DNA from: Pedobacter psychrodurus
GTDB lineage: Bacteria > Bacteroidota > Bacteroidia > Sphingobacteriales > Sphingobacteriaceae
DNA length: 64,000 bases
Assembly: GCF_004331735.1 (NCBI RefSeq)
Contig: NZ_SJSO01000022.1
Span: 33,681-97,680, forward strand
Reading direction: 5' to 3'
In this document: positions 1-8,629 of the stretch, in pieces
How positions within the stretch are numbered: the stretch's first letter is position 1
Layout of the letters: each line of letters opens with the position of its first letter
Notes under the pieces: model-generated
Told to the model about the DNA's origin: nothing
Seen by the model: the letters and a program-made list of their open reading frames with translations, nothing else
Databases searched by the model: none
Position numbers and translations under genes: made by a program

Positions 1-327
1 TAATTTACCGGTAACAGGCATAATAGAGAAAGCGCCGTAATCGTTCATCCAAGGAGAAGGCTGATGTGTTTGTTTAAAGCCACGGATTTTGTCGGCATCG
101 TAAACATAAGCCCATCCATCGCCGTTTTTACCAGTTTGTGGTGTCCACATGTTCATTCCCCAAGGCAAACCAATTGCCGGGTAGGTGTTCCCGTTAGATA
201 GTGATGGATTGGATGCCGTTCCCATTAAAGGGTTTATCCAATCTACCGGATCTGTAATTTTGCCTATTGTTTGTGCGAAGCTGGTTGACGCCGCAACACT
301 CAATAAGGCGATAAATAATCTTTTCAT
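1..327 (-). CDS. GH92 family alpha-mannosidase, N-terminal part (runs off the left edge)
   Basis: The minus strand opens an ATG at 327 and stays open to the window edge (109 residues seen). It begins with a signal peptide ending near SFAQ. The next part, with motifs NGNTYPAIGLPWGMN, WTPQTGKNGDGW and KIRGFKQTHQPSPW, matches the start of the complete GH92 protein at 3585-5852 (NTYPTTALPFGMH, WTPQTGRNGDGW, KIRGFQQAHQCSSW). GH92 enzymes are calcium-dependent exo-alpha-mannosidases, usually periplasmic or surface exposed in Bacteroidota. The gene is the last visible member of the minus-strand locus, 37 bp downstream of a metalloprotease gene. The catalytic C-terminal part lies outside the window, so linkage specificity cannot be judged. 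Confidence 0.9.
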   Translation of the reverse strand, partial: MKRLFIALLSVAASTSFAQTIGKITDPVDWINPLMGTASNPSLSNGNTYPAIGLPWGMNMWTPQTGKNGDGWAYVYDADKIRGFKQTHQPSPWMNDYGAFSIMPVTGKL

Positions 328-364
328 TTGTTGTGTTTGTGTTTTTTATATGCTTGTATTTAAT

Positions 365-1036
365 TTAAACTTCCGAATTTTTAACGTAATCTGCCCAAAG
401 TGCATCTAAATCTTTACCTGTTAATTTTGTCCAGATATCTTTGGTATAAGTGTGGTCCCTTAAAGAAGCATCAACGGTTTTAATCATACCTGGCTTTACA
501 CTTTTCTCCATCCAGGCAAAAAAACCTGCTGTAATGCGGTAGCTGTTTTTATAAGAATGATCTGGTTTTAGCGCAGGAAGCGACCATTTGGCACCTGCAT
601 TGTCTACGCCGAATTTATAGCGGGCATAATCGGCAATACCTTCGGTTAACCAACCTGGACCAACACTCCGGCCATAATCCTGTACGATGTGCATTACTTC
701 ATGGGTTACTACATCAATATCTTCAGGATGTTTCACCATCCAGATCGAACTGAAGGTTACTTTGCCATCAGCAGTTGCCGCCACACCTTGGTAAGCCGTA
801 TCTACAAAAAATTTCACTTCTTTTATGGTGGATGGATTATACTCTTTGGACAGTTTTGGGTAAACTTCGAAAAAAGTTTTGATTAGTCGTTTCTTCAACT
901 GAGGGTCTAATTCCTTAAAATTGCTCTCGAACGATAAGGTATAACCACTCTTCTTTGTTATTTCCTGTGCTTCTAAATGAGTTAAAAAAGTCAAAATAAG
1001 CATTACGAAAATCGAAAAAGTAACTATTTTTTTCAT
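365..1036 (-). CDS. Secreted zinc metalloprotease of the plant basic secretory protein family (PF04450-like)
   Basis: A 223-residue protein with an N-terminal signal peptide (about residues 1-23) and one domain. The zinc motif HEVMH sits at residues 112-116 and is followed by PGWLTEGIADYARYKFG, the hallmark of the basic secretory protein (BSP) peptidases of plants and bacteria. His112, Glu113 and His116 are the likely zinc and catalytic residues, with an Asp or Glu of the TEGIADY segment as a further ligand. It is a close paralogue of the C-terminal half of the protein at 1375-2355. Its position between GH92 mannosidase genes suggests it opens glycoproteins so that glycosidases can work; this is inference. 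A LacI-type operator lies about 70 bp upstream. The exact peptide substrate is unknown. Confidence 0.85.
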   Translation of the reverse strand: MKKIVTFSIFVMLILTFLTHLEAQEITKKSGYTLSFESNFKELDPQLKKRLIKTFFEVYPKLSKEYNPSTIKEVKFFVDTAYQGVAATADGKVTFSSIWMVKHPEDIDVVTHEVMHIVQDYGRSVGPGWLTEGIADYARYKFGVDNAGAKWSLPALKPDHSYKNSYRITAGFFAWMEKSVKPGMIKTVDASLRDHTYTKDIWTKLTGKDLDALWADYVKNSEV

Positions 1037-1374
1037 CTGTTTATATTTTGTTTGTGACGGATTTTACTTTGGTTAGCGTGTTTAGTTCTGCAAAATAAAT
1101 ATAATATGTAAAACGATTTAGTAAATGATCAAAAATTTTACTTTAGTCATGATTATTTTTACAAAAAACGCACTAGAGAAGGCAAGTTTTTATTTGCACA
1201 TAGCTTGTAAACTTGGCTTCTTTGTAAATTTTCTTCTAAAGTGGTCGTCATTTCGAGCGTAGTGCAACGGAGTCGAGAACCCGAAGGCTCAGCGAAGCTA
1301 AATCTATCTATATAGATCTCTCCATTCCACTGCGTTTCAGTCGAGAGGACGGTTTTTCTATGTAGATAAATTTC
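1037..1374. repeat. Gene-free stretch with a REP-like inverted repeat
   Basis: This stretch separates the two metalloprotease genes. About 1245-1352 carries an imperfect inverted repeat: CGTCATTTCGAGCG on the left and the complement of TTTCAGTCGAGAGGACG on the right, with GTGCAACGGAGTCGAG between. Such CGTCATT... palindromes are dispersed in many Bacteroidota genomes, and relatives occur at 22316-22425, 39148-39225 and near 47245-47380. It probably acts as a transcript end for the minus-strand gene at 1375. No open frame is supported here. A LacI-type operator lies at the left end. Confidence 0.55.
1108..1122. promoter_or_regulatory. LacI-type operator upstream of the 223-aa metalloprotease gene
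   Basis: GTAAAACGATTTAGT is one mismatch from the palindrome TAAAACGTTTTA found at several other promoters in the locus. It lies about 70 bp upstream of the start at 1036. Binding by the LacI regulator encoded at 8630-9634 is inferred from the shared motif. Confidence 0.55.
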
Positions 1375-2355
1375 TTATTTTTTACTGCTATACGTAAGGC
1401 TTACCTTTTGCGGTTCTTTACTGTAATCTTCCCAAAGCTGGTCGACAGTTTTCCCTGTTAGGGCTGCCCAAGATTGCTCGCTGTATTGGTGCGCTCTTAA
1501 CTGTTGATCTAAAGTAGCAATTAAGCCTGGTTTAACATTTTGCTCTAACCATGCAAAAAACCTTGCAGTAATACGGTAACTATTTTTATAACTCTGCTTT
1601 TCGTTATAATCTGGCAAACTCCATTTCGAGCCTACATTATCAACTCCATATTTATAGCGTACATAATCAGCAATGCCTTCGGTTAACCAAACCGGGCCGG
1701 CACTATAGCCATAGCCCTGCACAATATGCATGGTTTCGTGTGTTACCACATCAATATCGGTTGGGTGCGACTTCATGTAACCAGCACTAAACAAAATTCT
1801 ATTTCCGCTTGCTTCTGCAACTGCTTTATAGGCTGTATCTACCACAAAAAGTACATCATGTGTAGATTTATCATTAAATGTCTTAACCAGGGTTGGATAG
1901 ATTTCGAAATAAGTAGCAATTAGCTTCTTTCTTACCGTTGGATCTAAATTCGGATCTTTGCTGATAAATGTTAATTCATAGCCTTTGTGTTTTTCTTTAC
2001 TGTAAGAAACCCAGTTTTTTGAAAGTGCAGAAAACATTTCCTTTTCGATTTTACCTTGCGATTTGTTTTTAACCCATTCACTGTTTACCTTAATTTCTCC
2101 AGCTTTGCCCTGTATTGTTGGAGTTTCTTCAGTTACCAAATCTAATACTACATTTCTTTTGGTACGGTATCCATCTGCCTGGGCAAATTTTGGGTAGACC
2201 TGAAAAAAAGCCGCCTTAAGTTTAGCATCTACTATAGCATTGGTAGCGCTGTCTTTATCGTTAATGGTAATTTTGTATTCTCTTTCTCTATTTTGAGCAA
2301 AAGTATTTGCACCTATAAAAGATATAAATGCGAGAATTAAAAACTTCTTAATCAT
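1375..2355 (-). CDS. Secreted PF04450-type metalloprotease with a duplicated, degenerate N-terminal half-domain
   Basis: A 326-residue protein with a signal peptide (about 1-20). Residues about 125-326 are a complete BSP-type metalloprotease: HETMH at 206-210 followed by PVWLTEGIADYVRYKYG. Residues about 27-115 look like a second copy of the first part of the same domain: YKITINDKD...KLKAAFFQVYP parallels YELTFISKD...RKKLIATYFEIYP. This copy stops before any HExxH motif and cannot be catalytic. The single-domain paralogue at 365-1036 lacks it. The extra copy may be a binding, inhibitory or folding segment. The gene lies between the ROK kinase and the smaller protease, with a LacI-type operator about 70 bp upstream. 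Confidence 0.85.
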   Translation of the reverse strand: MIKKFLILAFISFIGANTFAQNREREYKITINDKDSATNAIVDAKLKAAFFQVYPKFAQADGYRTKRNVVLDLVTEETPTIQGKAGEIKVNSEWVKNKSQGKIEKEMFSALSKNWVSYSKEKHKGYELTFISKDPNLDPTVRKKLIATYFEIYPTLVKTFNDKSTHDVLFVVDTAYKAVAEASGNRILFSAGYMKSHPTDIDVVTHETMHIVQGYGYSAGPVWLTEGIADYVRYKYGVDNVGSKWSLPDYNEKQSYKNSYRITARFFAWLEQNVKPGLIATLDQQLRAHQYSEQSWAALTGKTVDQLWEDYSKEPQKVSLTYSSKK

Positions 2356-2423
2356 GATTTGTTGGTGTATATTTTAATTTAAATATCCTTATCGTTAAAC
2401 TTTAAAAGTGATTTAATACTACA

Positions 2424-2438
2424 CTAAAACGTTTTATT
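2424..2438. promoter_or_regulatory. LacI-type operator upstream of the 326-aa metalloprotease gene
   Basis: CTAAAACGTTTTATT contains the perfect palindrome AAAACGTTTT shared with the sites upstream of SusC and the glutaminase-like gene. It lies about 70 bp from the start at 2355, so the gene is probably under the same repressor. Confidence 0.65.
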
Positions 2439-2590
2439 AAACAATAATAAGTATAATATTGCAGATGAAAAATTAATTCCATTTTTTAATAAACTGAAGC
2501 AAAAAGATCAATAATTAAAAATATTCGATTGATTAATAGGATTGCCGTGAAAAAAGAGAGTTATGCTATAGAGAAAGACAAAAAGGAATA

Positions 2591-2629
2591 GACTGCAGGA
2601 CTAATTGTGTTAAATCATGACCTGCAGTC
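2591..2629 (-). terminator. Stem-loop after the ROK kinase gene
   Basis: GACTGCAGG at 2591-2599 pairs perfectly with CCTGCAGTC at 2621-2629. On the minus strand the hairpin is followed by a T-rich run (CTATTCCTTTTT). It lies 12 bp beyond the stop of the kinase gene. Confidence 0.6.
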
Positions 2630-2640
2630 CTCTCCTCAGA

Positions 2641-3516
2641 TTAAGTTAAGCTTAAATCGCAGCAACTTGCAGCACCAATTAACGCTGCATGTTCTTTAAG
2701 TTCGGATATTTTTATTTCCGTGTCGATGCCGTTACCTTTTAAGGTTGCAATTAATTCGGGGGCAAAAGCACTAAAAGATTGCGCAATATTACCACCAACG
2801 ATTACAGTGTCTATTTTGTGTTTATTAATAATAGGGATGAGGAACTGCGCCAGGTTATAGCCGAATTCCATAAAAACCATGGTTGCATGATGATCGGTTT
2901 CTACAATTTCTACCAGCTCTTTAACTCCTGCTACTACTTTTCCACTAAGTTGATTAAAACGTTTTACGAACCAGCGCGTAGATAAGTAATCTTCGGCAAT
3001 TCCGTCTAAAAATTCGGAGTTCCAAAGGTCAGCATCAAAGGCTTTATAATTGAGACAAAGCGATGAGCCCAGGCCTGTACCGAGCGTTAAGCCCAACACA
3101 CTGGCATTTCCTTTGGCAGCACCGGCAAAAACCTCACCTTGTAAAAAACCTGCTGCATCGTTTATAAAGTGAATATTCTCTACGGGAATATCCAACCTTT
3201 TGGATAATTCTTCTTTTACATTGATCTTGTAAAGTGATTTAAACTTATCCTGATCTTTAATTAATGAAATGCCTTCACTATAATTAAAAGGACCAGGCAT
3301 GGCAATTCCAACATTCCGGGCACCGTTTTTAATATTTTTAAAAGCCTTATCGATAATATCGCACCACGCCGATAAAATCACTTCTCTACTCTCCTGCGAA
3401 TTCACAGGGCTACGTTTGATAGAATCCTTCACCAAAGTTCTTGTTTCTAAATCCACCAATGCGGCCGTAATATGCGAGCCGCCAATATCTACACCTAATG
3501 CAACAGGCTTTTCCAT
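2641..3516 (-). CDS. ROK family sugar kinase (glucokinase/mannokinase-like)
   Basis: A 291-residue cytoplasmic protein. It starts with the phosphate-binding motif GVDIGGSHITAALVD and has the second glycine-rich loop GLTLGTGLGSS near the middle, both typical of ROK (repressor, ORF, kinase) sugar kinases. It has no N-terminal helix-turn-helix, so it is an enzyme rather than a repressor. The usual zinc motif CxCGxxGC of bacterial ROK kinases is absent: the region after the glycine loop reads ADLWNSEFLDG with no cysteine cluster. Its place among mannosidases fits phosphorylation of released hexose such as mannose or glucose; the actual sugar cannot be read from sequence. Confidence 0.8.
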   Translation of the reverse strand: MEKPVALGVDIGGSHITAALVDLETRTLVKDSIKRSPVNSQESREVILSAWCDIIDKAFKNIKNGARNVGIAMPGPFNYSEGISLIKDQDKFKSLYKINVKEELSKRLDIPVENIHFINDAAGFLQGEVFAGAAKGNASVLGLTLGTGLGSSLCLNYKAFDADLWNSEFLDGIAEDYLSTRWFVKRFNQLSGKVVAGVKELVEIVETDHHATMVFMEFGYNLAQFLIPIINKHKIDTVIVGGNIAQSFSAFAPELIATLKGNGIDTEIKISELKEHAALIGAASCCDLSLT

Positions 3517-3584
3517 TCTATATATATTTCTGTTATCTATTCTTTATCAATCTGAATTAATTCGCCAAAAGTAGCAATTCAATA

Positions 3585-5852
3585 TTATTTACTGAGCGAA
3601 AATGGCTTATCTTCTTCTAATAACCCCCTGTTTAACGAAGGTTTAACATTCATCTCTAATTTTAACACCCCTCCTTTTAACAAATCGCTATGGTTTATAA
3701 AGTTTTTAGTATAATTTTTACCATTTAAGCTTGCCGATTTTATATAAACATTGGCAACGTTGTTGGCCGGTGCTTCGATGACGAATTTTTTGCCATTTTC
3801 TAAATTAATAGTCGTTTTTTTAAATACTGGGCTTCCTAAAACGTACTCCCCAGTACCTGGCGTTACGCTGTAAAACCCTAGTGCACTTAAAACATACCAC
3901 GATGAAGTTTGCCCCTGGTCTTCATCTCCGGGATACCCATTTTCTGTGGCATTGTACAGTTTATGCATCACCTCACGGGCATAAAACTGTGCTTTCCAGG
4001 GTTGATTAGCATAATTATATAAATAAACCATATGCTGTATGGGCTGGTTTCCATGTGCATATTGGCCCATGTTAGCCATTACCATTTCGGTCATTTCATG
4101 AATCATCCCTCCATACGAACCTACATTTACTTTATTCGGTTCGCTGAAAACAGAATCGAGCTTGGCGATAAAATTGCTTTTCCCTCCCATCAGATTAATT
4201 AAACCTTTGGTATCTTGAAAAACTGACCATTGCCAATGCCATGCATTTCCTTCAGTAAATGGGCCTCCCCATTCCGTTGGGTCGAAATTTGGCGACCATT
4301 TTCCCGCTGCGTTCCTACCCCTCATAAAACGGGTAGAAGGATCATAAACATTTTTATAATTGTACATGGGTTTTTCAAAAAGCTCCATATAATGCTTATC
4401 TCCTATCATTTCTGCCAAATGGTAAGCGCAATAGTCATCGTAGGCATACTCTAGTGTTTTGGCTGTAGCTTCTCTGTATTTTGGATAAGGAACATAACCC
4501 AATTGATTATACTCGGTTACGCCATCCCTACCATTTGCCGGGCCCCATGGCCCCTTATTCATTGCTTCGTGATAATAAGCGTCTAGCGCTTTTTTCGGAT
4601 CAAATGTTCTGATTCCTTTTGCCCAAGCATCGGTTAGTAAAGAAATTGCGTGGTTACCAATCATGCTTCCTGCTTCGCTAGGAAAAGACCATGACGGCAA
4701 CCAACCACATTGCTCGTAAGCATCGAGCATAGCCTGCATATAACGGCCATGCATTTCTGGCTGCACCAATGAGTTTAGTGGAAATTGCGCACGGAAGGTA
4801 TCCCAGAAACCGGTATCAGTAAACATATATCCATCATGTACTTTACCATCGTACGGACTAAAGTAATATGGTTTCCCGGCTTCATTTATTTCATAAAACT
4901 TTCTGGAGAATAGGCTTGCTCTAAAAAAGCAAGAATAAAAAGTTTCCATATCTGCTTTCGATCCGCCTTCTACTTCTATCTTACCAAGCGATTTATTCCA
5001 CACCGCAGCAGCATGGGCTTTGGTATCTTCTAAAGTCTTATCGTTGCCCAGTTCTCTTTTTAAATTGAGTTCGGCCTGTTGTAAACTGATATAAGATGAA
5101 GCGGTTTTCACCTGCACCTTTGTCCCAGATTCGAACTGTACAAATGCGCCTTTTCCCAATCCTTCAGCAGAAATAGAGTCTTTTGCAATGGTATTACGTT
5201 TATTCTCCCAAGTTCCGTAAGATTTAATCGGTTGATCGAACTGGATTACGAAATAACTTTTCCAACCTCTTTTAAAACCTTCGCCATTGTTTACCCAGCC
5301 CGTTATTTTATTTTCTTTAGGATAGATCTGAACGCCGCTTAACCTGTTGTATCCGTCTAAAATTAAAAAGCTTCTTTTGCCTTTTGGATAGCTGAACCTG
5401 AGGTGTGCACCACGCTCAGATGGTGAAATTTCGGTGGTGATATCATTTTCGAATGTTACCTTATAATAGTTTGGTTTAGCAATCTCATCCTGATGGCTAA
5501 ATTTAGTTTCGCGTTTATCTTCATTTACAATCAGTTCATCAACCATGGGCATTAAAGAAAATACCGCATAATCTCTCGTCCACGAACTGCATTGATGCGC
5601 TTGCTGAAAGCCTCTGATTTTATCTTTAAAATATTGATATTTCCAACCATCACCATTTCTACCTGTTTGGGGTGTCCAGGTGTGCATGCCAAATGGCAGT
5701 GCAGTTGTTGGATAAGTATTCCCTCGGGTGAGTTCGTGCTTAGAATTTGTGCCCTGAAGTGTATTAACGTAGTGAACCCAATCTTTTTCCTGTGCCAATA
5801 GGCCTTTGGTAGCCAAGCAGCATAAAATGGATGCGATTAATTTTAGTTTCAT
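3585..5852 (-). CDS. GH92 family alpha-mannosidase
   Basis: A 755-residue protein with a signal peptide (about 1-20, ending LLAQ). The N-terminal beta-sandwich motifs NTYPTTALPFGMH and WTPQTGRNGDGW, and the (alpha/alpha)6 barrel motifs GFWDTFRAQFPL, GNHAISLLTDAW and GDEDQGQTSSWYVLSALGFY, are typical of GH92. The length is normal for the family. GH92 members remove terminal alpha-mannose from N-glycans or yeast mannan in the periplasm using calcium. The gene follows the glutaminase-like gene (start at 8408) on the same strand after about 110 bp, which may include a short leader. A second GH92 starts at 327, so the locus carries at least two. The alpha-linkage cleaved is not determined. Confidence 0.93.
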   Translation of the reverse strand: MKLKLIASILCCLATKGLLAQEKDWVHYVNTLQGTNSKHELTRGNTYPTTALPFGMHTWTPQTGRNGDGWKYQYFKDKIRGFQQAHQCSSWTRDYAVFSLMPMVDELIVNEDKRETKFSHQDEIAKPNYYKVTFENDITTEISPSERGAHLRFSYPKGKRSFLILDGYNRLSGVQIYPKENKITGWVNNGEGFKRGWKSYFVIQFDQPIKSYGTWENKRNTIAKDSISAEGLGKGAFVQFESGTKVQVKTASSYISLQQAELNLKRELGNDKTLEDTKAHAAAVWNKSLGKIEVEGGSKADMETFYSCFFRASLFSRKFYEINEAGKPYYFSPYDGKVHDGYMFTDTGFWDTFRAQFPLNSLVQPEMHGRYMQAMLDAYEQCGWLPSWSFPSEAGSMIGNHAISLLTDAWAKGIRTFDPKKALDAYYHEAMNKGPWGPANGRDGVTEYNQLGYVPYPKYREATAKTLEYAYDDYCAYHLAEMIGDKHYMELFEKPMYNYKNVYDPSTRFMRGRNAAGKWSPNFDPTEWGGPFTEGNAWHWQWSVFQDTKGLINLMGGKSNFIAKLDSVFSEPNKVNVGSYGGMIHEMTEMVMANMGQYAHGNQPIQHMVYLYNYANQPWKAQFYAREVMHKLYNATENGYPGDEDQGQTSSWYVLSALGFYSVTPGTGEYVLGSPVFKKTTINLENGKKFVIEAPANNVANVYIKSASLNGKNYTKNFINHSDLLKGGVLKLEMNVKPSLNRGLLEEDKPFSLSK

Positions 5853-5963
5853 TTGTTTGTGTTTATTCTTCTTTCCAGCTGATATACCAAAACCAGACTG
5901 TATTTTAAAAAAAATCAGTAATTGCGAGCCTAGGTATAGGCGTGCAAATGCTGATTTATATGG

Positions 5964-8408
5964 TTATTTAATATTCCATTTATCGGCCAACATTTTGATG
6001 AAATAACCGCCAACAACACTTCTCGCCTGAAAGCCTGTCATTTTTCCATTGGTGGTTTCATGCCAGTCGCTCAATGGCACCTTACTCTCTGTTTCGGTTG
6101 CAAAACGGTATATCGGGCTTATAAATTTTCGAAAATCTGTTTCGTTATCAGCCAAAGTAGCTGTCCACATAATCCAGTCAGACTTAGTATAAGTTCTACG
6201 GCTATCCAATGGCAATCCAAAATCTTTTTGTTTGGTTAAATAAAAGTTGATCTCCTTTTTATATACTTCTTTCGGAAAAAGATCGAGTTTTAAAAGCTTG
6301 TCCCAAACGAGGTTGTATTTCTGGCTCCAGGTATTCTTATCGTTAAAGGTTAAAGCATAATGATCGCCATCATCGGCAAGTTTCATCCAGTTCCGGGCCA
6401 TTTGTAAAGCAGCGGTTCTGTATTTTGTAGCTACATCGGCCTTACCTAACAATTGCGCCATCTGTGCATAAGCACCTAAAGCTACAATGGCTTTTACCGA
6501 TAAATTAGAATTTCTGGCCAAATGTCCCGCAAAATCGTCGGTACATAATTGATTGGCCGGATCGAAACCTTCTCTCAGCAGATAGTTTGCCCATACAGAC
6601 ATTACTTCCCAATGTTTCTCGGCATACTTTACATTTCCTTCTGCCTTGGTAATTGCAGCAGTTAAGATGATCATATTACCAGCCTCTTCTACAGGCATAT
6701 CTTCGCCATAGGTTTGGCCGTTTGCTAAAGGATAAGTACCTAAATCGTGTGCAGCAAATGGTTTCTTCCATTTTCCACTTTCTGAATAATAAAAAATACC
6801 ATTCAACATTCCTTTTAACAATTCGGGGTTGTAGACCAAAAACTGTGGCGCTGATGGATAAGTTACATCCACTGTATTGATTGATCCATTACTAAAATTT
6901 TCTTTCGATAGGAACAGAATATCCCCATTTGGGGCATATACGATTTTGTGCGCTGCAATAGCCTGTCTATAAGCCATTTTACACATATCAGCATATTCTT
7001 TTCCCCCGGATTTTTCTGCGTCGGCATATAGTTTAGCGTCAAAAATAGCACACTTGTTTTTTAACGAAGGATATTGGGTATTGGCCTCGGCCAATTGATC
7101 TTCAAACTGTTGGCTACCCGAAAGTCTCCAAACAGGTTGCAGCTTTTCGCCAAAGTATTCAACCGATTTCAGGTCATCATAACCCAACATCATATATTTA
7201 TCTACTGGGGTTGAAGAAACCGAACCGAAAGGAATAATACTGCTTAAGTTTAGACTTTTCGAATTTAAAACCTGTGCTTGTTCAGGATATTTGGAATCGA
7301 CGAAACTTTTTAAGCTTTCATTCTGTGTACCTATAAATTGAGTGGCATTAAACTTGGTGGGAACGGCCACATATAAATAGCCCCAATCAATACGCAGGTC
7401 ATCTCCCCGTTTCTTTAACACTGGCTGCTCTACGGTTCCTGTTTTTAAGATAGAGAGATTGTTTTTCGAACTCTTCCATGCTGAAACACTTTGGTTTGGT
7501 GTATTTACGGCTAGGTTTGATGATGCACCAAAGAAAATATCTACACTGTGCGGCTTGCCATCAGTAGATTTTACGGCATAATTGATATAACTGATTGGCC
7601 TTGCTGTTAATTTAATATCGTTGAGTAATAATGGAGAAGTAAAACCTACCTGAAGTTCTACATGGCCACAGCTAAAAGTATAGCTGGTAGTCGTAGCCTT
7701 GATGGACACATTGGTTTGAGTAGCAGGAGCAATGTTTACATTATCTGCATCTTCTTCTACAAGCCCGGCATCTAAATACCTGCCGCCAGCTGTATTTTTA
7801 ACGTAGATGGCCAATACATTTTTACCCTTTTGTAGAATTCCGTCTTTAATTGGCAGGTAGGTGTAGTCTGAAACCCAGCCATTTTTCTTATATATTACTT
7901 TTCCGTTTAAATAAACAATTACATTATCATCGTGATTGAGTTTTAAGTATTTTTTTGCAGCCGATACATTGGCTATATTGAAGGTTCTTCTAAAGTAAAG
8001 ATCATCGCTATTCCATTTTGTTTTGGCAGAATTATCGTCTCCAAAAGGGGCTTCGGCTTTTTTCCAGGCATTATCGTTGTAACTGTTATTTTCCCAGCCT
8101 GCTTCAGGTTTATCGAAACTGTAACTAGCCTGATATTTTAATGCATCAGCAGCTGGGAGTATTTCTTTAAAGCTTTTACTTTCTTCGCCTAAAAACCGGT
8201 AAAATTTCCCGTCTACCTTGATAACACCTAGTAAAGATTGCTCCTTCCCCGTCCAATGTTTAGTTACCGATTGGTTAAGCCCATCCCCAAAAGACCAAAT
8301 ACTGAAATATGCATCATGTGTAATTAATGGATAAGCGGGTGCTTTATCTTGTGCTTTTGTAATTAAATTAAAAAAAAGACAAAGTGCTACTAAGGAAAGT
8401 TTTCTCAT
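5964..8408 (-). CDS. Glutaminase A-like / DUF4965 six-hairpin family protein with an inserted carbohydrate-binding-like module
   Basis: An 814-residue secreted protein with a signal peptide (about 1-19). The order appears to be: DUF4964-like start (PLITHDAYFSIWSFGD), an inserted jelly-roll module at about residues 90-225 (YLKLNHDDNVIVYLNGKVIY, GKNVLAIYVKN), DUF5127, DUF4965 and a C-terminal DUF1793-like alpha/alpha toroid (SKVPLSDWHETTNGKMTGFQARSVVGG). These families were first named from fungal glutaminase GtaA, but Bacteroidota members are usually found in polysaccharide loci and are probably glycosidases. Two palindromic LacI operators precede the gene. The substrate is unknown; the setting suggests a sugar of mannose-rich glycoproteins. 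Confidence 0.82.
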   Translation of the reverse strand: MRKLSLVALCLFFNLITKAQDKAPAYPLITHDAYFSIWSFGDGLNQSVTKHWTGKEQSLLGVIKVDGKFYRFLGEESKSFKEILPAADALKYQASYSFDKPEAGWENNSYNDNAWKKAEAPFGDDNSAKTKWNSDDLYFRRTFNIANVSAAKKYLKLNHDDNVIVYLNGKVIYKKNGWVSDYTYLPIKDGILQKGKNVLAIYVKNTAGGRYLDAGLVEEDADNVNIAPATQTNVSIKATTTSYTFSCGHVELQVGFTSPLLLNDIKLTARPISYINYAVKSTDGKPHSVDIFFGASSNLAVNTPNQSVSAWKSSKNNLSILKTGTVEQPVLKKRGDDLRIDWGYLYVAVPTKFNATQFIGTQNESLKSFVDSKYPEQAQVLNSKSLNLSSIIPFGSVSSTPVDKYMMLGYDDLKSVEYFGEKLQPVWRLSGSQQFEDQLAEANTQYPSLKNKCAIFDAKLYADAEKSGGKEYADMCKMAYRQAIAAHKIVYAPNGDILFLSKENFSNGSINTVDVTYPSAPQFLVYNPELLKGMLNGIFYYSESGKWKKPFAAHDLGTYPLANGQTYGEDMPVEEAGNMIILTAAITKAEGNVKYAEKHWEVMSVWANYLLREGFDPANQLCTDDFAGHLARNSNLSVKAIVALGAYAQMAQLLGKADVATKYRTAALQMARNWMKLADDGDHYALTFNDKNTWSQKYNLVWDKLLKLDLFPKEVYKKEINFYLTKQKDFGLPLDSRRTYTKSDWIMWTATLADNETDFRKFISPIYRFATETESKVPLSDWHETTNGKMTGFQARSVVGGYFIKMLADKWNIK

Positions 8409-8435
8409 AAATTAATATTTGGTTTCATTGCAGTT

Positions 8436-8451
8436 GATAAAACGTTTTACC
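8436..8451. promoter_or_regulatory. LacI-type operator 1 upstream of the glutaminase-like gene
   Basis: GATAAAACGTTTTACC contains the palindrome TAAAACGTTTTA and lies about 30 bp upstream of the start at 8408. Binding there would block transcription directly. Confidence 0.7.
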
Positions 8452-8546
8452 AGTTTATCTATCAAATATCTTATGCCAGGCTGGAAATAAGCTGCGGAAG
8501 ATAATGCTGTTCAAAAGTGGATTTTCGGTTGTTAAACGCCAAATAA

Positions 8547-8562
8547 AGTAAAACGTTTTACT
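8547..8562. promoter_or_regulatory. LacI-type operator 2 upstream of the glutaminase-like gene
   Basis: AGTAAAACGTTTTACT is a perfect 16-bp palindrome, the best copy of the motif in this window. It lies about 110 bp from operator 1 (roughly ten helical turns), a spacing that would allow looping between two bound dimers. Confidence 0.75.
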
Positions 8563-8629
8563 AATTCAATATTAAAGAAATATAAATCATATTTAAAATA
8601 GCTTAACGTAACATTTAAGTTACCAGAAA

